From positions 1 through 49,039 of the forward strand of contig JAJJLU010000419.1 of NCBI GenBank assembly GCA_023807065.1: a stretch of 49,039 nucleotides of DNA, read 5' to 3'. The notes under the pieces were generated by a model. The model did not search any database, was not told the DNA's origin, and saw only the letters and a list, made by a program, of their open reading frames with translations. This stretch comes from Isotricha intestinalis. Lineage: Eukaryota; Ciliophora; Litostomatea; Vestibuliferida; Isotrichidae. This document shows, one piece after another, positions 1 to 10,873 of the stretch; position 1 is the stretch's first letter, and every line of letters starts with the position of its first letter. A program made the position numbers and the translations under genes.

Positions 1-40
1 CCCCAATCCCCAATCCCCAATCCCCATCCCCAATCCCCAA
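1..40. repeat. Telomeric repeat array (CCCCAAT)n
   Basis: The first 40 bases are C-rich units: three CCCCAAT, one shortened CCCCAT, one more CCCCAAT and a partial unit running into AT-rich DNA. The G strand reads GGGGATT towards the end, as expected for the left end of a linear chromosome. The pattern resembles ciliate telomeres (CCCCAA family) with an added T. The one 6-nt unit could be a telomerase slip or a sequencing error. Confidence 0.93.
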
Positions 41-257
41 ATTATTAGAATTTTACAATTTATATTATTGATAAAACTTAAAAAAATAATAAAAAACTCA
101 TTATTTATAATCTGAATTATCACAAATAATTCTATCTATTAAAAAAAATAAAAAAAACATTTAAAAAAATAATAATATTTAAAAATTTATCCCGCCAAAA
201 AGCCTTAAAAAAACTGGAAAAAAAAAACTTCAAAAAATTTAAAAATTTAAATAAAAA
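41..257. other. Short subtelomeric spacer / SMC4 5' region
   Basis: Only about 217 bases of roughly 85-90 % AT DNA separate the telomere from the SMC4 start codon. I see no subtelomeric satellite, surface-gene fragment or other repeat. The promoter and 5' UTR of SMC4 must lie here. The single GC-rich island is around 190-204. This compactness is typical of ciliate macronuclear chromosome ends. Confidence 0.7.
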
Positions 258-3200
258 ATGGAAATAGAAGATGAAGAAAAAGAAAAAAACTTAATAATAA
301 ACGAAGAAGAAGAGCTTCCAAATTTAGAAGAAGAAGAAAAAAGTGATGAACAAAACAGTGAGAACGAAAATGAAGATTATGAAATATCGAATGAATTTCT
401 AAATGAGAAAATAGAAAATATAATGAAGAAAATAGAGGAAATAGACATAGAGAAAGAAATAGGAGAAAAAGAAAAAAATTTAGGAACAAGAATAATAATA
501 GAAAAAATAATATTAGAAAATTTTAAATCATACTCAGGAAAAAAAATAATAGGACCATTACATTATAGATTTAATTCTGTAGTTGGACCAAATGGAAGTG
601 GAAAAAGTAATTTAATGGAAAGTTTACTTTTTGTTTTTGGAAAAAGAGCAAAAAGAATGAGATTAAATAAATTAAATGAATTAATTCATAATTCTTCTTC
701 AAGTAAAGAATGTAAAAATGCTAAAGTTTCAGTTTATTTTAAAGAAATTAAAGAAGATGATGAAAATAATTATCATTTTATTGAAGGCGGTGATTTTGTT
801 ATGAGTAGAGAAGTATATAAAAATTCATCAAGTAAATATTTTTTAAATGGGAAAGAATCTTCTTTTGAAGAAATAAATAAAAAATTATGTAAAAAAGGAA
901 TTGATTTAAAGCATAATAGATTTCTTATTTTACAAGGTGAAGTAGAACAAATTTCTTTAATGAAACAAAAAGCACAAAATCCTAATGAAACAGGTTTATT
1001 AGAATTTTTAGAAGATATTATTGGAACTAAAAGATATATAAATTTAATTGATAAATTAAATAAAGCTATAGATGATTTAAGTGATATTAAAAGCACTAAA
1101 AATAATAAAGTTAGAATTACTAAAAATGAATTATTTCAATTAGAAGATGTTAAAAATCAATCTACTGATTATTATAATAAAGAAAAGCAATTATTAATTT
1201 TAAAACATCTTGAATTATTAATTCAACAATATTTAAATTTAAAAGAGTTAACAAAGAAAAAAGATGAAATTGAAAATTTAGAAAAAGAATTTGAAAAAGT
1301 GAAAGAAGAACAAAAAGAAAAAATGAGATCTATGGCAGATTTTGCAATGAAAGTAAAAGAATTTAGAAAAGAACAAGAAAAAATTAAAAAAGAAAAAATT
1401 GACTTTGAAAAAGAAGCTGATAAACTTAATGAAGATGATCAAATTAAAAGAGGAGAAATGGAAAATTATTCTAAACAAATTAAAAAAATTGAAACTCAAT
1501 TAGAAAAATTAAATAAAAATTATCAAAACCAAAATGAAAATATTTTACAAGCAAAAGAAGAAAATCCTAAAATAGAAAAAGAATGTGATGATATAAAAAA
1601 AGAATTTAATGAATTAGATTTAAATTTAACTCAATTAGAAAAAGATATATTTTCAAAAACAGAAAATTTCCAAAAAATAAAAAAAGAAATAGAAAATAAA
1701 TTACAACCAAGTGAATTGAAAATAAATTCAAATAAATTTACAATAGAACAAAATATTTCAACGATAAATTTATTATCAGAGAAAACTAAAAAAATATTAG
1801 AACAAAAGAAAACAATAATAGAAAAATTAGAAGAAAAAGAGAAAGAAAATAAAGAGAAAAAGAATATAATATCAACATTAAAAGAGAAAATAGAAAAAAT
1901 AGAAAATACAAAAAAAACAGAAGAAAAATTAAAAATAGAAAAATTAAAAAAAGCAGAAGAAAAAGGAAAAGAAGTTCAAATATTATTATCTCGAATATCA
2001 GAAGTGAAAAACAGTAATCAAGAATTTAATATAAAAAATAGAATATTACAAAATTTATTAAAAGCACAAGAAGAAGGAAAATTAAAAGGAATATATGGTA
2101 GATTAGGTGATTTAGGAACAATAGATAAAATATATGATTGTGCAATAACAACAGCATGTCCTCATTTAGATAGTATTATTGTTGAAGATGTTGACAGTGC
2201 TCAAAGAGCTTTAGATTATTTAAAAAAAAATCAAATTGGACAAGCAACATTTATTATATTAGAAAAAATAAATTGGATAAATCAATCCATAAATTTAAAT
2301 AATAATAATATTCCAAATGGATGTAAAAGATTATTTGATTTAGTAAAATATGATAATATGAAATTAAAAAATGCATTTTTATTTGCTTTAAGAGATACAC
2401 TTGTTGCAAATGATATTAAAATTGCAATGAAAGTTGCATATGGTGAAGTAAGAAGAAGAGTTGTTACTTTAAATGGAGAAGTTATTGAAGTTACTGGAAC
2501 TATGTCAGGAGGAGGAAAACCAAAAAAAGGAGGAATGAGTTCTGAAAAAAAAATAAATGATGTTGATATTAAAGATTTAACTGATAAATATAATATTGCT
2601 CTTAATCAATATAATTCATTCAAAAATGAATATAATAATGCTGAAAATGCTTTTAATTTATCTGTAAATCAATTAAATTCTCTTCAACAAGAAATTCAGA
2701 AGATACAAAATGAACAAATTCAAATTGAAAAAATTATTAAAGAATGTAATTTTAATTTAAATAATTTAGAACAAGAAGAAAAAAAAGGAGAAACTCAAGT
2801 TGTTAAAATTAATGAATTGAAGAAAGAAAATGATTTATTAGAAAAAGAAAGTGAACAATTAAAAAATGAAAGTAAAGATTTAAGGAAAGAATTAGATGAA
2901 ATTAATTCAAAAATAAATTCTTTAATGGGAGAAGATTATAATAGAAAAAAAGAAAAACATAAACAAATAAAAAAAACAATAGAAGAATTAGAAAAAAAAA
3001 TAAGTAATAATAATAATATATTAAAAAATGCAAATGAAATATTAAAAAATATAACAAATGAAATTAAAAAAAAAGAAGAAGCAAAAATAGATTTTGAAAA
3101 TAAAATAAATGAAGGAGATAAAATTTTAAAAGAATTTGAAGATAAAGCTTTAGGAATTTTAGGAGAAATTGATAAATGTGAAAATAAAATAAATAAACTT

Positions 3201-4562
3201 GAAGAAGAATTAACTAAAGGAAGTTCAGAAATTGAAAAAATGAGAGATTTAGTTTCTCAATTAAAACAAGCTCAAGAAACTAAAATAAATGCTATTAAAG
3301 AAGTCAATGAAGATATTAAAAAAATTAATAAGTATTTAAATCAAAATAATGAAAAAATTAATATTAATAAAACTAGTTTTACTCAATTAATAAATGATTT
3401 TGGATTTATTGAAGATTTTGAACAAGAAATTAATGAAATAAATAAAAAAGATATAAATAATAAAAATAAAGAAAAAGAAGAAAAAGAAAAAGAAGAAAAA
3501 GAAGAAAATAAAGAAGAAGAAAATAAAGAAGAAGAAAAAAAAGAAGAAGAAAATAAAGAAGCAGATATTGAAATGAAATTTGAAAATTCAGAAAATTCAG
3601 AAAATGAGAATAAAAATTTAGAAAAAAATTCTTCAGAAAATGAATTATCAGTAAAAAAAGAAAAGCAATTAAAAAAGGTAAAACAAGATAATATAGATAA
3701 AATATATGCAAAATATTACAAAGAGAAAAATCTTCCAGAGAAAATATCAAACGAAGAATTAGAAGAATTAAATGAACATGCAAAAGACATAACATATAAA
3801 TATACAATGTTACAGACAAAATTAAATGACATGAAGCCAAACATGCATTCAATAACTCAATATAAAAACACATTATTATTATTGAAAGAAAGAGAAAAAG
3901 ATTTATATGAGACATCAGAAAAATTAAAGAAAGTAACAGAAATATATTCAAAAGTAAAAATGAGAAGATATAATGAATTTATGGAAGGATTTAATATAAT
4001 AAGTAAAAAATTACAAGAAATGTATCGTTTATTAACAAATGGAGGTGATGCTGAATTAGAATTAGTTGATACATTAGATCCATTTAATGAAGGAATATCT
4101 TTTAGTGTAAGACCTTATAAAAAAAGTTGGAAAGTTATTACTAATTTATCTGGTGGTGAAAAAACTTTAAGTTCATTAAGTTTAATATTTGCTTTACATC
4201 ATTATAAACCTTCTCCTTTATATTTTATGGATGAAATTGATGCTGCTCTTGATTTTAGAAATGTTTCTATTATTGCTAATTATATTAAAGAACAAACTAA
4301 AGATTCACAATTTATTATTATTAGTTTAAGAAATCATATGTTTGAATTAGCTAATAAATTAATAGGAATTTATAAAACTTTTGATATTACTAAATCTGTT
4401 ATTTTTGATCCTTTCTCTTTTGATGTTAAAGGAAATCAAAATAAAAATAATAAAAAAAAATTATATAGAATTGATGAAGAAAAGGATAATGATGTTATTA
4501 GTACAAAGAAAAAAAAAAATAAAAATGAAAATCAAGAAAATGATATGAAAGATTCTGATTAA
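258..4562 (+). CDS. SMC4: Condensin subunit SMC4
   Basis: ATPase core of condensin, which compacts chromosomes at division. The 1434-residue protein has the full SMC plan. It has an acidic N-terminal tail and then a head with Walker A GPNGSGKSN (~110-118). A long coiled coil follows, then a hinge (~612-755) containing GTMSGGG, and a returning coiled coil. The C-terminal head has signature LSGGEKT (~1297) and Walker B ending MDEIDAALD (~1324-1332). SMC4 rather than SMC2 is indicated by the LQGEVEQISLMK and GLLEFLEDIIGT blocks and by NKLNELIH after Walker A. The second coiled coil carries a Glu/Lys-rich low-complexity insert (~1070-1110). ATG lies in an A-rich context; the stop is TAA. It is the chromosome-end gene. 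Family assignment is very secure. Confidence 0.97.
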   Translation: MEIEDEEKEKNLIINEEEELPNLEEEEKSDEQNSENENEDYEISNEFLNEKIENIMKKIEEIDIEKEIGEKEKNLGTRIIIEKIILENFKSYSGKKIIGPLHYRFNSVVGPNGSGKSNLMESLLFVFGKRAKRMRLNKLNELIHNSSSSKECKNAKVSVYFKEIKEDDENNYHFIEGGDFVMSREVYKNSSSKYFLNGKESSFEEINKKLCKKGIDLKHNRFLILQGEVEQISLMKQKAQNPNETGLLEFLEDIIGTKRYINLIDKLNKAIDDLSDIKSTKNNKVRITKNELFQLEDVKNQSTDYYNKEKQLLILKHLELLIQQYLNLKELTKKKDEIENLEKEFEKVKEEQKEKMRSMADFAMKVKEFRKEQEKIKKEKIDFEKEADKLNEDDQIKRGEMENYSKQIKKIETQLEKLNKNYQNQNENILQAKEENPKIEKECDDIKKEFNELDLNLTQLEKDIFSKTENFQKIKKEIENKLQPSELKINSNKFTIEQNISTINLLSEKTKKILEQKKTIIEKLEEKEKENKEKKNIISTLKEKIEKIENTKKTEEKLKIEKLKKAEEKGKEVQILLSRISEVKNSNQEFNIKNRILQNLLKAQEEGKLKGIYGRLGDLGTIDKIYDCAITTACPHLDSIIVEDVDSAQRALDYLKKNQIGQATFIILEKINWINQSINLNNNNIPNGCKRLFDLVKYDNMKLKNAFLFALRDTLVANDIKIAMKVAYGEVRRRVVTLNGEVIEVTGTMSGGGKPKKGGMSSEKKINDVDIKDLTDKYNIALNQYNSFKNEYNNAENAFNLSVNQLNSLQQEIQKIQNEQIQIEKIIKECNFNLNNLEQEEKKGETQVVKINELKKENDLLEKESEQLKNESKDLRKELDEINSKINSLMGEDYNRKKEKHKQIKKTIEELEKKISNNNNILKNANEILKNITNEIKKKEEAKIDFENKINEGDKILKEFEDKALGILGEIDKCENKINKLEEELTKGSSEIEKMRDLVSQLKQAQETKINAIKEVNEDIKKINKYLNQNNEKININKTSFTQLINDFGFIEDFEQEINEINKKDINNKNKEKEEKEKEEKEENKEEENKEEEKKEEENKEADIEMKFENSENSENENKNLEKNSSENELSVKKEKQLKKVKQDNIDKIYAKYYKEKNLPEKISNEELEELNEHAKDITYKYTMLQTKLNDMKPNMHSITQYKNTLLLLKEREKDLYETSEKLKKVTEIYSKVKMRRYNEFMEGFNIISKKLQEMYRLLTNGGDAELELVDTLDPFNEGISFSVRPYKKSWKVITNLSGGEKTLSSLSLIFALHHYKPSPLYFMDEIDAALDFRNVSIIANYIKEQTKDSQFIIISLRNHMFELANKLIGIYKTFDITKSVIFDPFSFDVKGNQNKNNKKKLYRIDEEKDNDVISTKKKKNKNENQENDMKDSD

Positions 4563-4634
4563 TTTTTATTTTTTTTTTATTGTTTTATTGTTTGATTTTT
4601 ATTTATTAAATTTAATTAAAATATAATTTTTGAA

Positions 4635-5759
4635 ATGAGTTATTTAAATGATCATTGTTATTATAAATGTGATATTTGCTATGAGCAAGAATATTTAATG
4701 TGTAAAAATTGTATTTCAGATTTAAAAAAAAAAAATCAAAAATTTTCAAAAAGATTAAAAGCTTGTAGAGATTCAATTGAAGATAATATAGAAAAAATAT
4801 TAGAGATGAATAAAGAAAATGGAGAAAAATTAAATCAAATAATAAAAAGTAAAGATAAAAATAATAAAATAATAAGTGAAAAGGAAATTCAAAAAAAAAA
4901 AATAAATGAATTAGATAATCAGATTTCAAAATTAAAAAAAATAATTGAAGCAAAGCAAAATTGTAAAAAATTTCAAAGAAATAATATAAAAGAAATATTG
5001 GAAAAAATAATAGAAAAAAATAATAAAAATGAACAAATTTTAATTTCTCCATTAAATATAACAAAAGAACAATTAATGAATGTAATAAATAATGAAAATG
5101 AATTTCAAATTTTTGAAGATTTATCAAAAAATATTCATAATGATAAAATAAAATTTTTAAAAGAAATGTTTGATTTATTAATAATTAAAACAAAATCATT
5201 AATAAAAATAAGTGAATTTTTTCAAAAAGAAGATTTAAAATTAAGTTTAATAAATATAGTAAATATTAATGAAGAAGGTAGTTTTAAAGTAGAACAAGAA
5301 ACAAATTTAAATGTTCCTTTTATATTAAAAACAAATCTTTTAGAAAATAATAAATTAAATTGTTTTAAATTAAATAGTTTTTTTTCTAATTTCCAAAAAT
5401 TTATTTTATTAAGTTCAATTAGATTAGGAATTAAATTACCAAATGAAATGAGTGAAAATTTTGTAATTTCAAAAAAAAAAAAACAATATTGTTGTCTTAT
5501 TAAACCTCATAAAACTTGGATTTCAAATTATATAAATATTAATAATTATATATATGCTTTATATTTTTTAAATAAAAATTATGAAGAAATTTTAAAAAAC
5601 ATTTTTGGAAATGATGCTCATTCTGATTGGTTTAATCTTAAATTTTTAATTGATGATGAAAAAATTATAGAAAAATTTTCTATTAAAAATGAAAGAATTT
5701 CTATTCCTTGTGAAGAAATTATTGAATTTGAAGGTTATGAAATATTAGATTATGAATAA
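4635..5759 (+). CDS. Probable UVRAG/Atg14-like subunit of the class III PI3-kinase (Vps34) complex
   Basis: 374 residues. The N-terminus has two Cys pairs (CDIC at ~14-17, CKNC at ~25-28), then ~130 residues of Lys/Glu-rich coiled coil, then a globular C-terminal half. A CxxC..CxxC start plus coiled coil is the plan of Atg14/Vps38-UVRAG proteins, which recruit Vps34/Beclin for autophagy and endosomal traffic. Within the C-terminal half, the stretch YIYALYFLNKNYEEIL resembles the conserved YxVYLLNKxIxQL block of UVRAG, and an LLSSIRLGIKLP segment precedes it. The gene is tandem to SMC4 with 72 bp between them. The assignment rests on remembered motifs; an unrelated coiled-coil zinc protein cannot be excluded. 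Confidence 0.55.
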   Translation: MSYLNDHCYYKCDICYEQEYLMCKNCISDLKKKNQKFSKRLKACRDSIEDNIEKILEMNKENGEKLNQIIKSKDKNNKIISEKEIQKKKINELDNQISKLKKIIEAKQNCKKFQRNNIKEILEKIIEKNNKNEQILISPLNITKEQLMNVINNENEFQIFEDLSKNIHNDKIKFLKEMFDLLIIKTKSLIKISEFFQKEDLKLSLINIVNINEEGSFKVEQETNLNVPFILKTNLLENNKLNCFKLNSFFSNFQKFILLSSIRLGIKLPNEMSENFVISKKKKQYCCLIKPHKTWISNYININNYIYALYFLNKNYEEILKNIFGNDAHSDWFNLKFLIDDEKIIEKFSIKNERISIPCEEIIEFEGYEILDYE

Positions 5760-6021
5760 AATTAAATAGTTTTTAAATTAAATTTTATATTAATAAACTT
5801 ATCATTATTTTTAATTTATTATTATCACATTAATTTTTTTTACTTATTGAACTTAGGCAAATTTAGAATTTGTTTATTTATAAATAAAATTTGGAGAATT
5901 GTTTTTTATCTTTTAAATTATAATGTAGTTAAAATAATAATTTTATGAAAAGGAAAAAATATGAAAATATATTTTTAAATTTTATTTAAATATTTATTTT
6001 TTTTAAACAAATTGAATTGTA

Positions 6022-7952
6022 ATGAAAATTGAATTTAAAATTGAATTTTTAACAAATTCCTTTGATAAATTTGTTTATGTTTATAGACTTGATCAAAAAG
6101 ATAATACTAAAGAAGATATAAGAGAAAAAGCAAAAGAAATTTCTTTAAAATTATTTTCATATATTCTTCAAAATAAATTAAGTATTTTTTTTTATAAAGA
6201 AGAAGTACATAAAAATCAAAATTTAATAATTTATTTTTATTTATGTTCAAATGAAGAAAATCATAAATTAATAAATGATAATATATTAAAAAAAGATATT
6301 ATCACTGAAGTATAATTTAAATATAATTTTTTAGATAATTTTTACTCCAAATCATAAATTAACAAGTATTTTCCTAAAAAATAGATATGTCAAAATAACT
6401 AAAACTTATATTGAAAATATATTTTTAAATAATAAATATGAAAAAGTTGGTTCTTTTTTTTTATATGATAAATTAGATAGTATAAAATTTGGTAAAAAAA
6501 ATTTAGTTGGAAAAAAAAGAAAATTAACTAAAAAGAAATTACATCAACGAACAAATTTAGCAGAAGAACAAAAAAACTTTATTGATTCATTTCCATATTT
6601 ATATTATTTAGGATTTTATTATGAAGATGTATAGATATATATTAATATAAATTTTATAGGAAGATATTTTATTAAATACTTTAAATATCAGAGAAAATTA
6701 TTTTTATATGACAATTATTTTAAAATTACAAGCAGGAATCATTTATTTTAAACAAATTGAACCTTCAACAAATAATATTTTCTTTTTATTTGATAAAAAA
6801 ATAGGAGATATATATAATAAAAGCTTTTTAAGTAAAATAATAATTTTTGAAAAATTAAATAAAAAAAGAATATTAGATGTAGAATCAAATTTCTTTTCAT
6901 CAATAACAACATTTAAATCAAAAATATTATTAACATATCCTTATATATTACATTCAAAAAGTAAATATATAATGCCTTTTATGATAGAAAAATCAATACA
7001 AATTTTTTCAAATTATAATGAATTATCATCTTTGTTATTTATAAATGATGGTTTTTATAATTTTGAATTAATTGGTCTTCCTCTTTCAGGACATGATAAA
7101 ACTATTCTTAAACTTCAATTAAGTACTTTAAAAGAAAATTTTATTTTATCTATTTCTAAAAAAATTGATTGTTTAATTGAAATGAATTATGATAAGAATA
7201 TTCCTTTTTTTTTATTATTTAATAAATTTGTTAGATATAATAAATCCACTTTGGCTTTAATAGATAAATTTGAAATTAATTTATATTTTAGGTTAATAAG
7301 CAGTGAAGATAATATTTTTTTATATTTTGATAATAATCAAATTATTAAAAAAGATAAAACAGATATAGAAAAATTTGAAGCTAAATTATGTGAATATTAT
7401 TCTTTTATAAATGAAATTTATAATTTAAAAGATATAATAGGGGAAATTACTTTTAATTTAAATAATTTAACAATAATCAATTATTCTAACGAAAACTTTG
7501 AAAATGAAAATAATTTTAAGGAAAATAAAATTAAAGAAAAAAATGATAAAAAACTTCAAGATTTAAATTTCTTAAGAGAAAATGAAAAAAAAATAATGAA
7601 TAATATAAACCATAATAATAATGATATAGGTTATTCATATGATTTAAAACATTCGAAAAAAAAATCTTCAATTAAACCTTTTGATCCTTCTCAAATATTA
7701 ATAAGAAATGAATGTAAAGTAGATTGGGGAAATAATTATATTTCTAAAACAGAAATTAGAAAAAGAAATCAAAATATTAAAGCTATTATAATTAAAGCAA
7801 ATAAGGAACTTGATAATCATTATGAACAATCTTTAATTAATAATAGCTTTATTGAAGATAATAGAAAAGTAAATTTTGAAATTCATTATGATAAAGATTT
7901 AGTTTTAAGTAGAATAAATCAACAATTTTTTTCTGATAATACTGATGATTAA
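6022..7952 (+). CDS. Two-intron gene, unknown protein of 624 residues
   Basis: Joining 6022-6309, 6335-6628 and 6660-7952 gives one continuous 624-residue frame. The two removed segments (25 and 31 nt) begin GTATA and end TAG, and each carries an in-frame stop, so the exons would otherwise look like separate small genes. I do not recognise the family. The first 250 residues are alternating hydrophobic/charged, plausibly a folded mixed alpha/beta domain. The middle contains a GLPLSGHDK stretch. From ~450 the chain is Asn/Lys/Glu-rich and probably disordered, with a more ordered C-terminal patch containing KPFDPSQILIRNECKVDWG. There is no signal peptide or membrane segment. Neighbours give no functional clue. 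Confidence 0.75.
6310..6334 (+). other. Intron, 25 nt
   Basis: GTATAA...TTTTTTAG, phase 0. It contains an in-frame TAA immediately after the donor. Removing it joins two open frames (96 and 98 codons). Confidence 0.8.
6629..6659 (+). other. Intron, 31 nt
   Basis: GTATAG...TTTATAG, phase 0, with an in-frame TAG at codon 2. Removing it joins exon 2 to the long third exon in frame. Confidence 0.8.
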
Positions 7953-8197
7953 TGATGTAATTATTATTTTTAAAATAATTCAGGCTTTAAACACTAAATT
8001 TATTCCCTTAATATGATATAATATTTTATTTTAAAAAATAATTCACAATTAAACAGTGGTTTCTTTTTTAATTTTCATTAAATAAAATATGTTTAAATAA
8101 AATATAATAAATTTCCAATTACATTTAAATATATTTTCTCTTTTTTTCTTTATAAAAAAAATTAATTTAAAACATAAAAAAAATAAAATAATTAAAA

Positions 8198-9625
8198 ATG
8201 AATTTAAAAACAAATTTTCTTTTATCATTAAGAAAAAAAAAAAATATATTTTCTTCACCACAAGAATTAATGCCAAAATCAGAGAAAAAAGAAATAAAAA
8301 CGAATTTTCTAAAAATAATAAAACTAAGTAATCCACAAAAATTATCATTATCAAAAAGTAACAGTTTAAAAATAACAAGAAACAAAACTTCAATGAAAAA
8401 TTCAACAATAGATGTTTATTTATCAAATAATTCAAATAATATAAAAAATACTTCTTTAATTAATTATTCTTCAAATGATCAAATAAAATTTGCTAATGAT
8501 AAATATAAAACAATAATTTCATGTAAGAAACATAATTGTAGAAGAAAATCAATAGGAAAAACACAAAAGAAATTTCTGAGTAAAGGATTTAAATTAGCAA
8601 ATTCTATTTTCAATAACAATAACATCTTTTCAAAATCTCCTTTATTAATCAATCAAAAACAAATAATAGATTATAATACAAATATTCAAGAAAAAAAGGA
8701 AAATCAATCAGAAATGAATTCTTATCAAAAAGAATTAAATCATTTAAACGAAAATAATAATATTCAAAAAGAAGAAATTATAAATCAAAGTAAAGAAGAT
8801 TGTGAAATAAATGAAAACGAAAATAAAATAAATTTAAATAATGAAGAAACAGAAGATAATAAAGAAATAAAAGTAAATTCAAACAAATCTCAATATCAGA
8901 ATTTTATTTCTAAAACAAGAAAATCTGATTTTTTAATAAATAATAAAAAATTAAGGAAAAAATTAAGTTTTGACTCAATATTATATAAAAAAAAACTATT
9001 AATACCAGAAATTGTTCCAAATAAAAATAAACAAATAAAAGAAGATGAAAAAGACACAAACGAAAAATTAATATTTTTAAATGAAAACTATGAAAATAAT
9101 TCTTTAATAAATAAATATAATAATGTTGAAAGAAGAAAAAATAAGTCAATGACTTTAATTAAAAATCCAATATATAAATTTCAATCTTATAAATTGTCAA
9201 GTTTAAGAAATGAAAGAAGACATAATACTCTAATAATACTAAAAAAAAATAATGAAAATAATAATAATATTAATATTGAAGAAACTTATTATTATTTCAA
9301 AAATGTAAATGAAAATTTAAAAGACTTTGTTAAAACTACAAAAAGTGAAAAATTTAAAGATGTTATTAAAAAAGTATTAAAAAATTATAATAATAAAAAA
9401 ATTCAAATTGACCAAATAAATATGTATAATGATTTAAAAAATTTAAGATTTAAAATTGAAGCTAATAAAATTAAACCTAAATTAAAGAAATATCCTAATA
9501 TTCAATTATCATCATATTTTCAGGAAAAATTAAAAGAACAAATTGAATTAGATAATAAAATTCAAAATTTTGAAAAAAAATATTTGGAAATTTTAGCTAA
9601 AAATAAATTAAAAAATCATAATTAA
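8198..9625 (+). CDS. Asn/Lys-rich protein of unknown function
   Basis: 475 residues, basic and low in complexity over most of the length (long Asn and Lys/Glu runs at ~165-235 and ~355-365). I do not recognise a family. No signal peptide, membrane segment or zinc pattern is visible. The last ~120 residues look more ordered: alternating helical segments with heptad-like Leu/Ile spacing end in a short coiled coil (KEQIELDNKIQNFEKKYLEI). The ATG is preceded by AT-rich sequence with in-frame stops, which supports the start. Many ciliate cytoskeletal or basal-body proteins look like this, but that is only an analogy. Confidence 0.7.
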   Translation: MNLKTNFLLSLRKKKNIFSSPQELMPKSEKKEIKTNFLKIIKLSNPQKLSLSKSNSLKITRNKTSMKNSTIDVYLSNNSNNIKNTSLINYSSNDQIKFANDKYKTIISCKKHNCRRKSIGKTQKKFLSKGFKLANSIFNNNNIFSKSPLLINQKQIIDYNTNIQEKKENQSEMNSYQKELNHLNENNNIQKEEIINQSKEDCEINENENKINLNNEETEDNKEIKVNSNKSQYQNFISKTRKSDFLINNKKLRKKLSFDSILYKKKLLIPEIVPNKNKQIKEDEKDTNEKLIFLNENYENNSLINKYNNVERRKNKSMTLIKNPIYKFQSYKLSSLRNERRHNTLIILKKNNENNNNINIEETYYYFKNVNENLKDFVKTTKSEKFKDVIKKVLKNYNNKKIQIDQINMYNDLKNLRFKIEANKIKPKLKKYPNIQLSSYFQEKLKEQIELDNKIQNFEKKYLEILAKNKLKNHN

Positions 9626-9859
9626 TTTTTTCCACAATAAATTAAACAATCAACAAATTAATTTCAAATAAATTCATCATTTAAACTTTCTTTTAAAACA
9701 TATATTATAAATTTTTCTCAAACTCACTCAACATTTAAAGTAGAATAAATATTCAATTGAAATAGATTGAATAATAATAATTTAAGACAATATGAACTTA
9801 AATAACCAAATAACAAAAAATAAAAAAAAAATACTTAAATTTATAATAAAAGAAAAATA

Positions 9860-10873
9860 TTATTTCCAAATTTTAATATCATCACCACAAGAAGCAATAT
9901 CTCCATTTTTAAATTGAACAAAAGAAGAAATTTGATTATTATGAGGGTTTTTCTTAATAGAAATAGATTTAATTTTTCTATTAATTTCATCGATTTCCCA
10001 TTGTTGAATATCACCATAAGGATGTTGAAAAGGACCATAATATTCACTAGTTAAAAAAGTACCATCTCTTAAAGGGAAAATACAATTAAAAGTATGTAAA
10101 TTTGGTCTAAATGTTTGAATTAAAGTATAAGTTTGAGTATGAAATAAATAAATTCCTCCCCAACCAACAACACAAAAATATTCATTATCTATTTTACAAA
10201 TACAATTTGGCTTATCTGCACATTTAATATTATTTATTGTATATGATTTATTAAAAGTATTTATATTCCAAAATTTTATATTTCTATCTGAAAAAGATGA
10301 TGATATAAATTCTATATTATTTACTTGAAGTAAACATTCAGCTCCATTAGAATAATTAAAATAATCTATTATTGATCTTATACAATAATATTTTTTATCT
10401 TCAGATTTTTTATATATTCTCATTGATTGATCATATGATGTTGATACTAATAAATCATTTTCTAATTCTATAATATTATAAACAGGTTCTGAATGTTCTT
10501 TTATTATTTGATCTATTTTATATTTTAAACAATTTTCTTCTAATTTTATTATTTGAAATGTTGTATCTGAAGAACATGATATTAATCTGCCATCTTTTAT
10601 TTGTGTTAAAAAATTAATGAATGAAGTATGAATTTTTATTTTTAATCTTACTTTGAATGATAATATATCATATATATTTATTGTGTAATCAAAAGATGAT
10701 GATGCTAAAAAACCATTTTTTAATATTAACATATAAGAAATCCAATTTGAATGACCTTTTATTGTTACAAATTCATTATATTTTTCAAAACTTTTATCAT
10801 GATATAAATTTCTTTTTGGAACTGGGAGGTCTCCATATTCAATTGGAGTATAACAACTTATTACTCCCATCAA
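9860..10873 (-). CDS. WD-repeat (beta-propeller) protein
   Basis: 337 residues. After a short N-terminus come repeating units of about 40 residues with GH...D..I.IYD/W endings: GHSNWISYMLILKNGFLASSS, then DYTINIYD, SDTTFQII, SYDQSMRIYK, SDRNIKFWN, and a final GDDIKIWK at the very C-terminus. Six to seven blades are likely, so this is a single propeller used as a binding scaffold. No extra domain is present and I cannot assign a specific complex. The start MMGVISCY is not a membrane signal. The gene is divergent from the membrane-protein gene at 10982 with 108 bp between, so the two may share a promoter. Confidence 0.85.
   Translation of the reverse strand: MMGVISCYTPIEYGDLPVPKRNLYHDKSFEKYNEFVTIKGHSNWISYMLILKNGFLASSSFDYTINIYDILSFKVRLKIKIHTSFINFLTQIKDGRLISCSSDTTFQIIKLEENCLKYKIDQIIKEHSEPVYNIIELENDLLVSTSYDQSMRIYKKSEDKKYYCIRSIIDYFNYSNGAECLLQVNNIEFISSSFSDRNIKFWNINTFNKSYTINNIKCADKPNCICKIDNEYFCVVGWGGIYLFHTQTYTLIQTFRPNLHTFNCIFPLRDGTFLTSEYYGPFQHPYGDIQQWEIDEINRKIKSISIKKNPHNNQISSFVQFKNGDIASCGDDIKIWK

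Noticed and set aside
3430..3951. Long antisense open frames opposite SMC4 (also 23150-23389, 39004-39315, 35451-35780 and similar)
   Set aside because: They are shadows of Lys/Glu/Asn-rich genes: the complement of GAA/AAA/AAT gives Phe/Leu/Tyr-rich frames without domains.
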